Notes under the pieces: generated by a model
Told to the model about the DNA's origin: nothing
The model's input: only the letters and a program-made list of their open reading frames with translations
Database searches by the model: none
Made by a program: the position numbers and the translations under genes
Shown here: positions 49,186 to 58,741 of the stretch, one piece after another
How the letters are laid out: every line of letters starts with the position of its first letter
How positions within the stretch are numbered: the stretch's first letter is position 1
Assembly (NCBI RefSeq): GCF_006715095.1
Contig: NZ_VFMO01000001.1
Coordinates: 2,418,001 to 2,482,000 of the forward strand
Reading direction: 5' to 3'
From: Yimella lutea
GTDB taxonomy: Bacteria > Actinomycetota > Actinomycetes > Actinomycetales > Dermatophilaceae
DNA: 64,000 bases

Positions 49186-50433
49186 GTGAGAACGTCCCAA
49201 GTCGCCGCGCAGTCCGCGCCGCTTCGGGTCCTCTACCTCTCGTGGCGCGATCGTGACAACCCCGAAGCAGGCGGCGCGGAGGTGTTCACCGAGCGGACCA
49301 GCGAAGTCATGTCCGACCTCGGCGCCCAGGTCACCATCTTCGCCAGCAAGTTCACAGGTGGACGCTCGCACGACCGGCACGGCAATGTGCGTGTCATTCG
49401 GCAAGGTGGCCGATTCGGCTGCTACCTCGCCGGGTTGGCGCACCTGGTGCGTCACCGAGACGACTACGACGTGGTCCTCGACGTGCAGAACGGGGTGCCG
49501 TTCTGGGCTCCCCTGGTGTCAAAGGTGCCGGTGATCAACGTGACCCACCACGTACACAAGGACCAGTGGCCGGTGATCTTCGGGCCGAGGATCGCGCGAC
49601 TCGGCTGGTTCCTGGAATCCAGGATCGCCCCGCGCGTCTATCGCGGAAGCCGGTACATCACGGTCTCCAGAGCGACGCAGGACGATCTGGGGGATCTCGG
49701 CATCAACGTCGCCGACATCGACCTCGTCTACTCCGGCAATGATCTGCCGGACGACTACGACTCCTACGAACTCGTGCCGCGCACGCAGCACCCGTCGATG
49801 GTGGTGGTCTGCCGACTGGTGCCGCACAAGCAGGTCGAGTTGGCAATCGATGTCCTCGCACAACTACGCGACCAGATCCCCGACCTGACTTTGGACATCG
49901 TCGGTTCCGGCTATTGGCGCGCGGAACTCGAGAGGCACGCGCAGGCACGTGAGGTTGCCGACCGCGTCCTGTTCCACGGCTTCGTCGACGAGAACACCAA
50001 GCACACCCTCCTCGCACGTGCCTGGCTTTCCCTCATGCCCTCGCACAAGGAGGGTTGGGGTCTGACGATCGTCGAAGCCGGACTGCACGGCACACCGACG
50101 ATCGCGTTCGCTCATGCCGGCGGCCCGAGCGAATCGATCGTGCACGGGATCAGCGGACTCCTCGCGCAGGACATCCACGACATGACCGAGCAGGTGCGGG
50201 TGCTGCTGACTCATCACGACCTGCGCGAGGAACTCGGACGCGGCGCCCGCAAGCACGCTCGTGGTTTCTCCTGGGAGGCTGCCGGTGAGCAGGTCCACCA
50301 GGTGGCTCTCTCGGTTCTGGGTCGTGGCAGCCGCCCGGCGACACCGTCCACCGCCAGGGTGAACTTCAAGCGCATCGATCAGATCGTCCGCGAGTACGAG
50401 ATCGAGCGCAGCCTCTCCCGAACACACGCCTGA
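49186..50433 (+). CDS. GT4-family glycosyltransferase
   Basis: Cytoplasmic retaining glycosyltransferase with two Rossmann domains (GT-B). The 415 residues have the acceptor-side start PEAGGAEVFTERTSEVM and DVQNGVPFWAP, and the donor-side motif EGWGLTIVEAGLHGTP containing the E-x7-E pair (about 287-302), followed by GGPSESIVHG. GTG 49186 is preferred because AAGGAG lies 8 bases before it; ATG 49156 would add 10 residues without an SD. It is divergent from the methyltransferase operon, as Rv0225 is from Rv0224c. The sugar donor is unknown. Confidence 0.9.
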   Translation: MRTSQVAAQSAPLRVLYLSWRDRDNPEAGGAEVFTERTSEVMSDLGAQVTIFASKFTGGRSHDRHGNVRVIRQGGRFGCYLAGLAHLVRHRDDYDVVLDVQNGVPFWAPLVSKVPVINVTHHVHKDQWPVIFGPRIARLGWFLESRIAPRVYRGSRYITVSRATQDDLGDLGINVADIDLVYSGNDLPDDYDSYELVPRTQHPSMVVVCRLVPHKQVELAIDVLAQLRDQIPDLTLDIVGSGYWRAELERHAQAREVADRVLFHGFVDENTKHTLLARAWLSLMPSHKEGWGLTIVEAGLHGTPTIAFAHAGGPSESIVHGISGLLAQDIHDMTEQVRVLLTHHDLREELGRGARKHARGFSWEAAGEQVHQVALSVLGRGSRPATPSTARVNFKRIDQIVREYEIERSLSRTHA

Positions 50434-50451
50434 ACTTCGTCTCGGGCGAAC

Positions 50452-50487
50452 GAGGCCGGCCACCCGCTGATGCGGATGGCCGGCCTC
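50452..50487. terminator. bidirectional terminator between convergent GT4 and DUF2613 genes
   Basis: GAGGCCGGCCA (50452-50462) pairs perfectly with TGGCCGGCCTC (50477-50487) across a 14-base loop. It lies 18 bases after the glycosyltransferase stop and 19 bases beyond the DUF2613 stop, so it can serve both strands. Confidence 0.85.
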
Positions 50488-50506
50488 GAAGATTCAGCTA
50501 CTCAGG

Positions 50507-50674
50507 TCACTGGTCGTAGTTGATCTGCGCCTTATAGGTCTGCGGCTGGCTGACGGAGGACTGCTGCTGCACGAGGCCGAAGATCGCGACTGCTGCGAGC
50601 AACGCGCCGGCGATCGCACCGCCGATGTTCCAGGCAGCCTTCTTGCCGACGTTGTTGTTCGTGGTGGCACTCAT
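50507..50674 (-). CDS. DUF2613 family small membrane/secreted protein
   Basis: A 55-residue protein read from ATG 50674: MSATTNNNVGKKAAWNIGG, then one helix IAGALLAAVAIFGLV, then a polar end VQQQSSVSQPQTYKAQINYD. This matches DUF2613, small actinobacterial proteins of unknown function. The M. tuberculosis member (Rv0236A) is encoded directly beside aftD (Rv0236c), and this copy also lies in an AftD-like cluster. That supports a shared role, perhaps as a small accessory subunit of a GT-C enzyme. The SD is weak (GAGAAAGA). Confidence 0.85.
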   Translation of the reverse strand: MSATTNNNVGKKAAWNIGGAIAGALLAAVAIFGLVQQQSSVSQPQTYKAQINYDQ

Positions 50675-50773
50675 GCGATTCCACACCCATCTTTCTCGGA
50701 TCGCCCGTCGGCGATTCGGGACTCTGTCAAGTCGACAGGTTACCAGGGTGCCGGGCGGTTGTCTGCGACAATG

Positions 50774-52549
50774 TTACCCCCGCGTTCGGGCCCGTGCTCG
50801 ACGATCTGCGAACACCGTCACGAGGACCGCTGCGACGCCCACCACCGGGCCGACAATTCCGCTCCAGCGCCACGGCGGACGCTCGGTCGGTGCCGTCGCT
50901 ACACCCGGCAACTCGTACAGGCGTAGCCCCGGTTCGGACGCGCTCGGCGTTCGTCCAACAGGGTCGAAGCTGCGCACCGCCGGCTGATCGATCTGGACGA
51001 GGACGTACCGGACACCGACGCGGCGCAATTCCCGCTCGATGCCACCAGGAGCACCGGCCGACACAGCCGCAGTGATCCGGGCGGACTCGGTGGACTCGCC
51101 ACGGACCACCCGATCGGACAACGGCAGGTCGTCGTTGACAAGCACCTCGCGGCCGACGAGGCGCTGCCAAGGGTCCAGGGTGACGACGTCGTGATTCCAG
51201 CTGTAGCGCCGGTACAGATTCCACGGGAAGACCGCCACCTTCCCTGGGGACAGGCTCTCGATCCGTTGTGCCATCCGTAGATGACCCGCCGGATAGTCCA
51301 CGGCGTGCCAACGCCCACCCGCACCGAAGGCCAAGCCGGCGAAGGTCGCCACCGGCCACAGCGCCAACGCGGCGGCCAATGCCACCCGGACGGCCCCCGC
51401 CGCGCCGGCGGCACGCGCGAGCCCGGTCAGACGTTCGGCGGTGATCCCGGACGCGACGGCGACGGCGACCATCCACGGCGCGATGAATTTCTGCGAGTCG
51501 CGCAGCAAGCCACCCCCCGGCACGGACGTGACGATCCATGTCATCACTGCCTCGCCCCCGGGCAGGGCCGCAGCGCAGGCGATGAACAGGCCTACTCCCC
51601 CGGCCAGGTAGGCCGCCGACAGAGTTGCGCGTCGCTCGACCTGCTGCGCCGTCCGATGATCGGGTCGTATGACTGCCCGCCAGGCGACGACCAGGACGAA
51701 GGCGACCGCCAGGGTCGCCGCGACCGCGACGGGGAGCGAGCGTCGGTCGGCGAACCAGACTCCCTCGTTCCAGATCCCGCCCCCGGTGAACACCGACAGC
51801 ACGACCCCGAGCGGGGTGTCGGATCGAGACATGAACGCGGTCACGCCTGCCGGATCGGCCGTGTCCCGGGGCGCCAGGAACAGGAAGGGGAACCACCAGG
51901 CGGAGTTCACAACGACGAAGGCGCCGAGGGGCAGCATCGCCGTGCGCAGTCGTTCACGCGGCGATGCCTCGTCCACCGGGACGAGCAAGGCGGCGACCGT
52001 GGTGAGCAGACCGATGACCGCACCGGTGCTGCCGGTGAGCGCGGTCAGGAGTATCCACAGCAGCAGGCGGAAACGAGCCCCGTCCTCCGTCCGGCGGTAC
52101 GACAACACCGCGCGCACCAGGAACGGCAGACAGGCGTACCCGAGCAGGAATCCCCAGTGACCGATGGCGAGTCGCTCCCCCACATACGGATTCCAGGCGG
52201 CTGCGACGGCAGCCGCGACGGCTCCTGTGCGGCTGCGGAAGAACGAGGCGGCTCCGGCCGCGACACCCACGAACACGAGCAGGAGCACTACCTTCTGAAC
52301 GACCCACCCTGGGGCAAGGTGCGACATGATCGAGACCACCAGGTCGCCCGGAACCGCGCGCGGGACGGATCCGTCGGTGCCGAGCGTGCGCTCACTGAGG
52401 TCGAGACGCGGTACGAACACCATGTCGTAGAACAGCAAGTAGCCGGGTTTGATCGCCGGGCCGAGAGCGAGGACCCCACAGATCAATCCGACGAGAGCGC
52501 CGAGCCAAGTCTTTCGGTCCGTGCGGCCGGTCCCCTTGTGGGAGAACAT
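50774..52549 (-). CDS. polytopic membrane protein, GT-C-like, of the glycan locus
   Basis: A 591-residue membrane protein with about 10-12 helices to residue 425, an extracytoplasmic domain of about 130 residues (FPWNLYRRYSWNHDVVTL and GVRYVLVQIDQPAVRSF) and a final helix with a basic end. The start YLLFYDMVFVPRLDLSER shows acidic residues in the first external loop, and WNPYVGERLAIGHWGFLLGY follows, both typical of GT-C-like proteins distantly related to AftD. In M. tuberculosis the membrane protein Rv0226c occupies the equivalent place beside Rv0225. It starts 3 bases after the GT4 stop. Enzyme activity is not proven. Confidence 0.8.
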   Translation of the reverse strand: MFSHKGTGRTDRKTWLGALVGLICGVLALGPAIKPGYLLFYDMVFVPRLDLSERTLGTDGSVPRAVPGDLVVSIMSHLAPGWVVQKVVLLLVFVGVAAGAASFFRSRTGAVAAAVAAAWNPYVGERLAIGHWGFLLGYACLPFLVRAVLSYRRTEDGARFRLLLWILLTALTGSTGAVIGLLTTVAALLVPVDEASPRERLRTAMLPLGAFVVVNSAWWFPFLFLAPRDTADPAGVTAFMSRSDTPLGVVLSVFTGGGIWNEGVWFADRRSLPVAVAATLAVAFVLVVAWRAVIRPDHRTAQQVERRATLSAAYLAGGVGLFIACAAALPGGEAVMTWIVTSVPGGGLLRDSQKFIAPWMVAVAVASGITAERLTGLARAAGAAGAVRVALAAALALWPVATFAGLAFGAGGRWHAVDYPAGHLRMAQRIESLSPGKVAVFPWNLYRRYSWNHDVVTLDPWQRLVGREVLVNDDLPLSDRVVRGESTESARITAAVSAGAPGGIERELRRVGVRYVLVQIDQPAVRSFDPVGRTPSASEPGLRLYELPGVATAPTERPPWRWSGIVGPVVGVAAVLVTVFADRRARARTRG

Positions 52550-52552
52550 GAT

Positions 52553-53632
52553 TCAGGACCGTTCGACGTCGGCGAACGCGTCACCCATACGCGCGCACTG
52601 GGTCGCGAGGTCGTGCTCGGCGAGCATCCGCGCGCGGTTGTGCGCACCGACCGAAGTGCGCAGCGCGGTGTCCTGCAGGAAGCGGAGCAGTCCGTCGGCC
52701 AGCGCCTCCGCGTCGTCGTCCACCAGCAGGTTGGGTGCGTGGACGGCTTCGTCGTTGGTGCCGCAGCGGGTGGTGACCACCGGCAGACCGGTCGCCTGCG
52801 CTTCGAGATAGGCCAGGCCCAGCTGCTCCGACCACTTCCAGGTCGGGCGGGGGGCGGTGCAGAACACAGCCGAACTCGCCAACAGGTCGGCCACGCCATG
52901 AGCGTCCAGTTGTCCCGCGAGGCTCACCCCACTGGAAGGGTCGGCCGCCGCTTGCTCGACCAGCGGACGAAGCGGCCCCTGACCTGCAACCACCAAGGTG
53001 GCCTCGGGGACACTGCGCCGCACGATCTGCAAGGCCTCCAGCACCCGGTCGATCCCTTTGTTCTCGGCCAGCGGCGAGGTGAAGACGATCTGCGGACGGT
53101 CGGCACCGTCGCGCCGTGGGCGGAAGATCTCGGTGTCGACACCGGGTTTGACGACCCGGATCAGTTCATCGGTAAAACCGTTGAGCAGCAGGTGATCCCG
53201 TGCCGCGTCGACCATGCACAACAGCAGGTCGGCGCCCCGTGCGGATTCCAGTGCCTGCTTGTACGGCGGCACCCTGTACAGGGGCTGGTAGGGCATGTTC
53301 TCCCAGGTGATGACCGCCTGCTTCACCCTCCCGGATGCGCGCCGACGGTACTTCGACGCCTGGCCGGTGACCAGCGAACACAGCTCGAGGCTGGTGACCC
53401 AGTCGTACTCGGACGCCGGCTGACGTTCCAGCCCGTCGACCCACGCGAACGCGCCGGCCTCGATGAAGCGTTTGATCGGGCGACGGTAGGTCGACGGCAC
53501 CCAGGTGATGTCGCCCACCGGCTCCTGGGCGGCGAGCGCGGTGACCTTCGTGTCGGGCATTCGCGACATCCAGTACAACTCGCGCCGTGCCCGCTGGTCG
53601 GGCAGCGAGACCCAGAGCAACCGGCGGGTCAT
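52553..53632 (-). CDS. GT4-family glycosyltransferase
   Basis: GT-B glycosyltransferase of 359 residues. The C-terminal donor half is clear: VFTSPLAENKGIDRVLEAL (about 186-204), LVVAGQGPLRPLVEQA, and EQLGLAYLEAQATGLPVVTT (about 283-302) with the E-x7-E-like pair and GTNDEAV. The N-terminal half is short and diverged (ITWENMPYQPLYRVPPYK). Its ATG overlaps the GT2 stop (ATGA at 53629-53632). The order AftD-like, GT2, GT4, membrane protein forms one tightly packed reverse operon. Confidence 0.88.
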   Translation of the reverse strand: MTRRLLWVSLPDQRARRELYWMSRMPDTKVTALAAQEPVGDITWVPSTYRRPIKRFIEAGAFAWVDGLERQPASEYDWVTSLELCSLVTGQASKYRRRASGRVKQAVITWENMPYQPLYRVPPYKQALESARGADLLLCMVDAARDHLLLNGFTDELIRVVKPGVDTEIFRPRRDGADRPQIVFTSPLAENKGIDRVLEALQIVRRSVPEATLVVAGQGPLRPLVEQAAADPSSGVSLAGQLDAHGVADLLASSAVFCTAPRPTWKWSEQLGLAYLEAQATGLPVVTTRCGTNDEAVHAPNLLVDDDAEALADGLLRFLQDTALRTSVGAHNRARMLAEHDLATQCARMGDAFADVERS

Positions 53633-54483
53633 GAGCCGGTTGCTGCCCGGTCACGTGCTCGATCACGGCGTCCGCGCCGTGCGCCCAGGGTGTATCCGAC
53701 GACCTCCATCGAACGCAGCGCGACCATCCCGGCAGCATGCTGAGGGTCGCGCGCCAGCCGGGCACGATTGTCGACGTACGCCTTGATCAGCGCCTTGCCC
53801 TGCGCACCGACGGCTCCTTCGTGCTGCTGGGCGAACGCGGGGATGGAGCGCCCGTAGTAGTAGCGCTTGCTCATCACGTCACGCAGCGTCAGACGTCCCT
53901 CGTCGTGGTCGATCACGACCGGCGCGAGTTCGATCCTGGCGCCGGCCGCGAGCATCCGCATCCGCAGGTCGGCGTCCTCGGGGCCGGACATGTCGAGATG
54001 GAACCCGCCGTCGCCGAGCAGGAAGTCGCGGCGCAGCAGACGAGGATTGTGCAGCCACGGTTGATCGAGGTAGCACTCACGTTCCAGCGCGCGGCACGCC
54101 GTCCAGAAGCCTTCACCGGTGGTGCGCTCGGGCAGCGCCACCCCGTCGGCCCCGGTCGACAGCGCCGTCTCGACCGCGACCTCGATGCTCTTCGGCGGCA
54201 GGATCATGTCGCTGTCGAGCCAGAGCACCCACTCCCCGACTGCCTGCTCGATGCCGAGGTTGCGCTGGGCGGAGCGCTCCGGGCCACCGGTGAGCACCCG
54301 GTCGGCGTACCGTGCCGCGATCTGCGGTGTCGCGTCCGTGCTGTGGTTGTCGACGACGATGAGTTCGAGCGGCCGATAGGTCTGCGCGACAACCGACTTC
54401 AGACATTCTTCGATCGTGCGCTCGTTGTTGCGGGTAGGAACGACCACCGTCACCATGGCGTTGCCGACCGAGCGATCATTCAT
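53629..54483 (-). CDS. GT2-family glycosyltransferase
   Basis: GT-A inverting glycosyltransferase. From ATG 54483 it has 284 residues: VTVVVPTRNNERTIEECLKS (about 11-30), LELIVVDNHSTDATPQIA, and the metal-binding WLDSDMILPP (about 96-105). The later DMSGPEDADLRMRML contributes the acceptor-side ED pair. A basic C-terminus (ARRGRRDRARDRA) may contact the membrane. There are no membrane helices. ATG 54483 overlaps the stop of the large upstream gene (ATGA). The frame reaching back to 55089 is inside that gene and is rejected. Confidence 0.9.
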   Translation of the reverse strand: MNDRSVGNAMVTVVVPTRNNERTIEECLKSVVAQTYRPLELIVVDNHSTDATPQIAARYADRVLTGGPERSAQRNLGIEQAVGEWVLWLDSDMILPPKSIEVAVETALSTGADGVALPERTTGEGFWTACRALERECYLDQPWLHNPRLLRRDFLLGDGGFHLDMSGPEDADLRMRMLAAGARIELAPVVIDHDEGRLTLRDVMSKRYYYGRSIPAFAQQHEGAVGAQGKALIKAYVDNRARLARDPQHAAGMVALRSMEVVGYTLGARRGRRDRARDRAATGS

Positions 54484-57400
54484 GCCGGTGTTCCTTCGCG
54501 TTCGGTTGCCGGTGAAGTACCGGCTGCTGTATCGGACCGGTTGTTCGCGTCCGGTGGGATCGTGTTGCGGCCCGGCCCGCCCCGCTCGGGTTCCGCAGCA
54601 GAACCACGCATCGACAATGCCGCGAGCAACACGACAACGAGACCGAATCCGGCCAGCCGATGCGGCCAGAGACTGAGCGCCACCGCGTCCGCGCTCACGG
54701 TGCCTCGCTTGTCCCCGATCACCCACAGGTAGAGCGGGACCGCGGCGAACATCAGCCCGGCACCGACGGACAACAGATGCCTGGGTGGGACCGGACGCAG
54801 GCGTTGGAGCGCCACGACCAGCGCAGCCGCGACCAGACCCGGCCACCCGACGGCGAAGCCCGCCACGAGCACAGCACCGGCCTGCTTCGACCAGCGCGGA
54901 ACCTGCTTCGTCCGAACATCGGTCGGCATGACGTCGTCGGCGAACAGCCGCTTTCTCCGTGCGGCCAGCACCACGGACATCAGCGCGACGATCAGGACGA
55001 GACCCGATGCACCGGCCGCAATGTTCGACCACATCTGCGGTCCGAACCGCATCTCGATCTCGTACCGGCCACCGGCCGGAACCCGCCATCCCGTGGAGTA
55101 TCCGTCGAGCGTGGTCGGAGCCCCGAGGTCGCGACCGTTGGCGGTCGCTTTCCAGCGGGCGTCGTAACTCTGACCGAGAATCACGTTGAAGGGGCCCGAC
55201 GCGGCGACGGTCATCGCCTTCGAGGACGGCGTGTCCTTCGTGATCTTGACGACCGGATCCGTGGTGCGCACCCGCACGCGATCCTGCCGGTCGGTCAGGG
55301 TCATGGAGTCGACGACGAAGCCGGCGGCCTGTTCGATGCGATGCTCACCGGCACCGAGGCTCAGCGGTGCGCATGCCGCCCAGGATGTTGCCTGCTCACT
55401 CTCTCCGGCGATCGATTTCGTCGCCGGTCGCATCCGCAGGGGTTGACCGTCGACGGTTCCGACCGTCAGACAACGCCCGCCTGAACTGCCTGCCGAGTCC
55501 AACGGTCCGGGCTGGTCCTGCGCCATCCGGGCGCCGGTGTCGATCGTGGTGAATCTGGGGGGTGGGCCGTCGCGCCGTCCGATGGCGGCCTTGAAGGTGA
55601 CCCGAACCGTTCGCCCGTCCACCTCGGGGAACTTGATGGTCGTGCGCCCGTCCTGCCGAAGCTTGTACTGGTCGACCACCTTCTTGCCGTCGACGGTCAC
55701 CGTCGCCCAGCCGGCCCAGTCGGTGTTGTTCTGGGCACCGAACCCCTCCGCCTGGTCGATCGTGACCGACGAGACGGGGCGCCGCGACCCGGTGAGTTGC
55801 CACCACGACCCGTCGGTACCTCCTCCGGGCATCCAGGCGGTGGACGACTTGCCGTCGACGGCCATGGACGCGCGGGCGTCCGCGTTGTGGAAGTAGAAGT
55901 CGGACGACGTGGCGCGTGTCGATCGGCTGTACCCGGCTACGTCGTCGTATGCGGTCTCTACATCGCCCTTGGTCCGCACCGTCGCCCTCGCAGTGAAGCT
56001 GCGCTCGTCGGGCAATGTCACGATCCGCCGGAAGACCTTCTCCGGATCGTCCGCCGTGGACGCGGTGCCCTGCTGGCGAGCGAGGGTGACATCCAGCGGC
56101 GTTCGGGCGAACGCCTGTTGCTGCGCCGGAGTCAGGCGTGCATGCAATGACTGGTAGGTCAGCGGTGTGCGGGCGGTGCGGATCGCCAGGGCGCCTGCCA
56201 TCTTCACGTCGGACAAGCCGACCATGTTGTATCCGTCACCACGTGTGCCGGCGACGGTGAAGCGGACCGTGTCGGTGGTCAGATCGCCGAAGTCGAAGGA
56301 CGCGTAGCCCTTGTCCGGCAGGCGATGGGTGATCGTGCGTCCCCCGGCCGTGACCGAAAGCCGGTCGATCCGGGCCGAGCCGAGTTGTGCCTGCTGCACC
56401 TTCACTGTGCCCAGACGTATTGGGGTCGGCTGGCGCACGGTGGCGTACTGACCGACCGCACGGCCGAAGTCACCGAACAACCACGAGGTGTCGGGATCTG
56501 CGTCGAGGAGGTTCTCCGGTGCCGCCGAGGGAACGTCGAAGAAGGTGCCGCCGCGCGCGCTCGCCGTGACGATCGCACCTGAACGGACAGCGACCGTCTG
56601 GTCGTCCGGGGTGCCGAGCGCGCGCATGTTCTTCGCCGTCTCGTCGGCGGCCAACAAGGACCCTTCGCCGTTCGTGAGCCGGTTGGGAATCGCCGCGCGA
56701 CGCGCATTCGTGTCGGTGATGACCAGCGCGTGCCGCTGACCGAGTTGGTGCAACAGGTCACCGACGGTGAGATCGGCGGCATAACGGAAACTGGGCTGGG
56801 TCGACAACAATCCGTCGGCGGCCAACCGTCCGATCGACCACGCGTCACCCGCGACGACGATCGACCGGTTGTCGCTCGTCGCCCGCACTGCCGTGACCGG
56901 GTCGCGGACGTCGTACAACTGAACCGGATGCATCAACGCCTCTCCGTAGGAATAGGCGTCGGTGCCGCGTCCGAAGACGAACTCACCCGGCTCACCGAAG
57001 TTCGCCCGGCCGAACAGGCCTGGGTCGACACTGATGACCCGATCCACCAAGCCGGGCCGAGCTCCGCCGTCCTGCTCCCACACCGTGTCGTGACGCACCA
57101 GCACGCGATCCGCACCGAGGTAGCGGGCATAACTCGAGATTGCGTTCGCCGGGGTACCCGCACTCTGCAGAGCATCGTTCACCGCCGCGAGGTAATTTCC
57201 GCCCGGAGCCGAAGCGTTGGGACTGGTCTCCGGCAGGACCGCGTCACGCTTCAGCAGCGAGTTCGGCAGATCGTCCGGACGCTGCGCCGTCCACCGGTAG
57301 GTGGGCCGCACCTGACCGGGTAGGAACAACACCCGAGAACTCGGATGCCCCTTGTCGGCGGCCCGTGCGGCCTCGTGCCAGTAGCCGGGGATGTTCATCT

Positions 57401-58730
57401 GTGAGGTGTAGAGGCGCCCGGTCAGGGCAGGCAACGCCCACGCGGTGAGCAGCACGGACACCATCGCGAAAACCAACGGCGCGGCCCAGCCGCGCCGTTG
57501 GACGGCTCGTGCCCAGTGTTCTGCGGCGAGGCCGAGCGCGACCGCGAACCCCAGCGCCAACACCGCACCCACCTTGTTGGTGGTGCGGAAGGCGGAGGCC
57601 GCCGGATTCTGGAGAACTTCTCCGAGCACTCGACCGAATGGTGACTCCTCGCGTCCGGGACCCGGGAACATCCCGACCATGACCACAGCCGCGAGCGCGA
57701 TCCACCCCACGACCATCCCGCGTACGTCACCGGGCAGGTATCGCAACGCCAACGCAGAAAGCGTGGGCCACAACATCGTCAGCAGCACCACGAACGTGCC
57801 GACGAGGAAGATCGCGTGTTGCGGCACCCACGGACCGCTGGAATCCGTCCCGTACAACGGCCACATGCCCAGGCCGCGCAGCACCTCCGGGAACGAGGAC
57901 ACCTTCGCGATGCCGTCCAGCGTCTCGGACTGCATGACGATCTGGCGTCCGGTGGTGAGCGCAGCTCGCGCGGGGACCAACCAGTACAGCGAGACCCCCA
58001 CCACGAAGGCCGCACACTTGGCCGTGACCAGAGCCAGATCGCTGATCCTCGCGCGCCACGCGAAGCGGGCGACGAGGAGGATCGGGATCAGCGCGGCCAA
58101 CTGGAGCAGCGGAACGACGGCCACGTTCATTCCACTCATGCCGAAGAAGACGAGACCGAAGGCTGCCGGCCAGGCCCAACTTCGCGGATGACGGACGGCG
58201 TGGACGAAGGTGATCAGCAGCCAGGGCAGAAGAGCCATCGGCAGCAGGATGGCGAGGGTGACGCCGGCCTGGATCTGGTACGGATTGGCCAGGTACACGA
58301 TGCCGGCGACCAGGCCCGCCCAGCGTGAGGCTCGTGGTGCGAGCAGCCGCACCAGGCGGTTGGCGCCCCATGCCGCCGACAGCCAGAGCCCGAAGTGGAA
58401 CACCTTGAAGGCCCACTCGGGATTCATCCCCACGGCGCGCAGCAGTCCGACGACCAGCAGGACGGGGACGAGTCCCACGTTGAAGTTCGCCGAGCCGAGG
58501 TAAGGGGACGCCGTCCAGCCACTGAGGTAGCGCGCGAGGGTGTCCCAGGGTGCCAGGTAGACCTCGGGCTTGATGTCGGTGTAGAAGGATCCGAAGCCGT
58601 TCAGGGCGACGATCAGCGCCAGACCCACGACCGACGCCACGCACGCACAGGCGTAGCGGCTGATTCTGGGTCGCACTCGGTTTCGCTCCGCACGGTCGGC
58701 GTCAACGCCGCGGCGGGCGTCCTCGGACAA
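54480..58730 (-). CDS. AftD-like GT-C family giant membrane protein (1416 residues)
   Basis: Second AftD-family protein of the locus and close to M. tuberculosis AftD in length (about 1400). Helices span about residues 27-435, with the GT-C acidic loop FYTDIKPEVYLAPWDTLARY (about 49-68). A long extracytoplasmic region has two discoidin-like segments (DADPDTSWLFGDFG, about 740-753, and AVDGKSSTAWMPGGG, about 965-979), and helices return at about 1255-1375 before a polar tail. Start choice: TTG 58730 has GGGGA upstream but lies only 11 bases from a TATAGT box. GTG 58676, with GGAG 10 bases upstream, may be the true start. The donor and acceptor are unknown. Confidence 0.87.
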   Translation of the reverse strand: MSEDARRGVDADRAERNRVRPRISRYACACVASVVGLALIVALNGFGSFYTDIKPEVYLAPWDTLARYLSGWTASPYLGSANFNVGLVPVLLVVGLLRAVGMNPEWAFKVFHFGLWLSAAWGANRLVRLLAPRASRWAGLVAGIVYLANPYQIQAGVTLAILLPMALLPWLLITFVHAVRHPRSWAWPAAFGLVFFGMSGMNVAVVPLLQLAALIPILLVARFAWRARISDLALVTAKCAAFVVGVSLYWLVPARAALTTGRQIVMQSETLDGIAKVSSFPEVLRGLGMWPLYGTDSSGPWVPQHAIFLVGTFVVLLTMLWPTLSALALRYLPGDVRGMVVGWIALAAVVMVGMFPGPGREESPFGRVLGEVLQNPAASAFRTTNKVGAVLALGFAVALGLAAEHWARAVQRRGWAAPLVFAMVSVLLTAWALPALTGRLYTSQMNIPGYWHEAARAADKGHPSSRVLFLPGQVRPTYRWTAQRPDDLPNSLLKRDAVLPETSPNASAPGGNYLAAVNDALQSAGTPANAISSYARYLGADRVLVRHDTVWEQDGGARPGLVDRVISVDPGLFGRANFGEPGEFVFGRGTDAYSYGEALMHPVQLYDVRDPVTAVRATSDNRSIVVAGDAWSIGRLAADGLLSTQPSFRYAADLTVGDLLHQLGQRHALVITDTNARRAAIPNRLTNGEGSLLAADETAKNMRALGTPDDQTVAVRSGAIVTASARGGTFFDVPSAAPENLLDADPDTSWLFGDFGRAVGQYATVRQPTPIRLGTVKVQQAQLGSARIDRLSVTAGGRTITHRLPDKGYASFDFGDLTTDTVRFTVAGTRGDGYNMVGLSDVKMAGALAIRTARTPLTYQSLHARLTPAQQQAFARTPLDVTLARQQGTASTADDPEKVFRRIVTLPDERSFTARATVRTKGDVETAYDDVAGYSRSTRATSSDFYFHNADARASMAVDGKSSTAWMPGGGTDGSWWQLTGSRRPVSSVTIDQAEGFGAQNNTDWAGWATVTVDGKKVVDQYKLRQDGRTTIKFPEVDGRTVRVTFKAAIGRRDGPPPRFTTIDTGARMAQDQPGPLDSAGSSGGRCLTVGTVDGQPLRMRPATKSIAGESEQATSWAACAPLSLGAGEHRIEQAAGFVVDSMTLTDRQDRVRVRTTDPVVKITKDTPSSKAMTVAASGPFNVILGQSYDARWKATANGRDLGAPTTLDGYSTGWRVPAGGRYEIEMRFGPQMWSNIAAGASGLVLIVALMSVVLAARRKRLFADDVMPTDVRTKQVPRWSKQAGAVLVAGFAVGWPGLVAAALVVALQRLRPVPPRHLLSVGAGLMFAAVPLYLWVIGDKRGTVSADAVALSLWPHRLAGFGLVVVLLAALSMRGSAAEPERGGPGRNTIPPDANNRSDTAAGTSPATEREGTPA

Positions 58731-58741
58731 ATCAGTTCCCC

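Noticed and set aside
51281..53743. 820-codon open frame on the plus strand opposite the membrane protein and GT4 genes
   Set aside because: Same GC-bias shadow. The composition is low-complexity (Arg, Gln, Asp, Gly) and it crosses the boundaries of well-supported genes.
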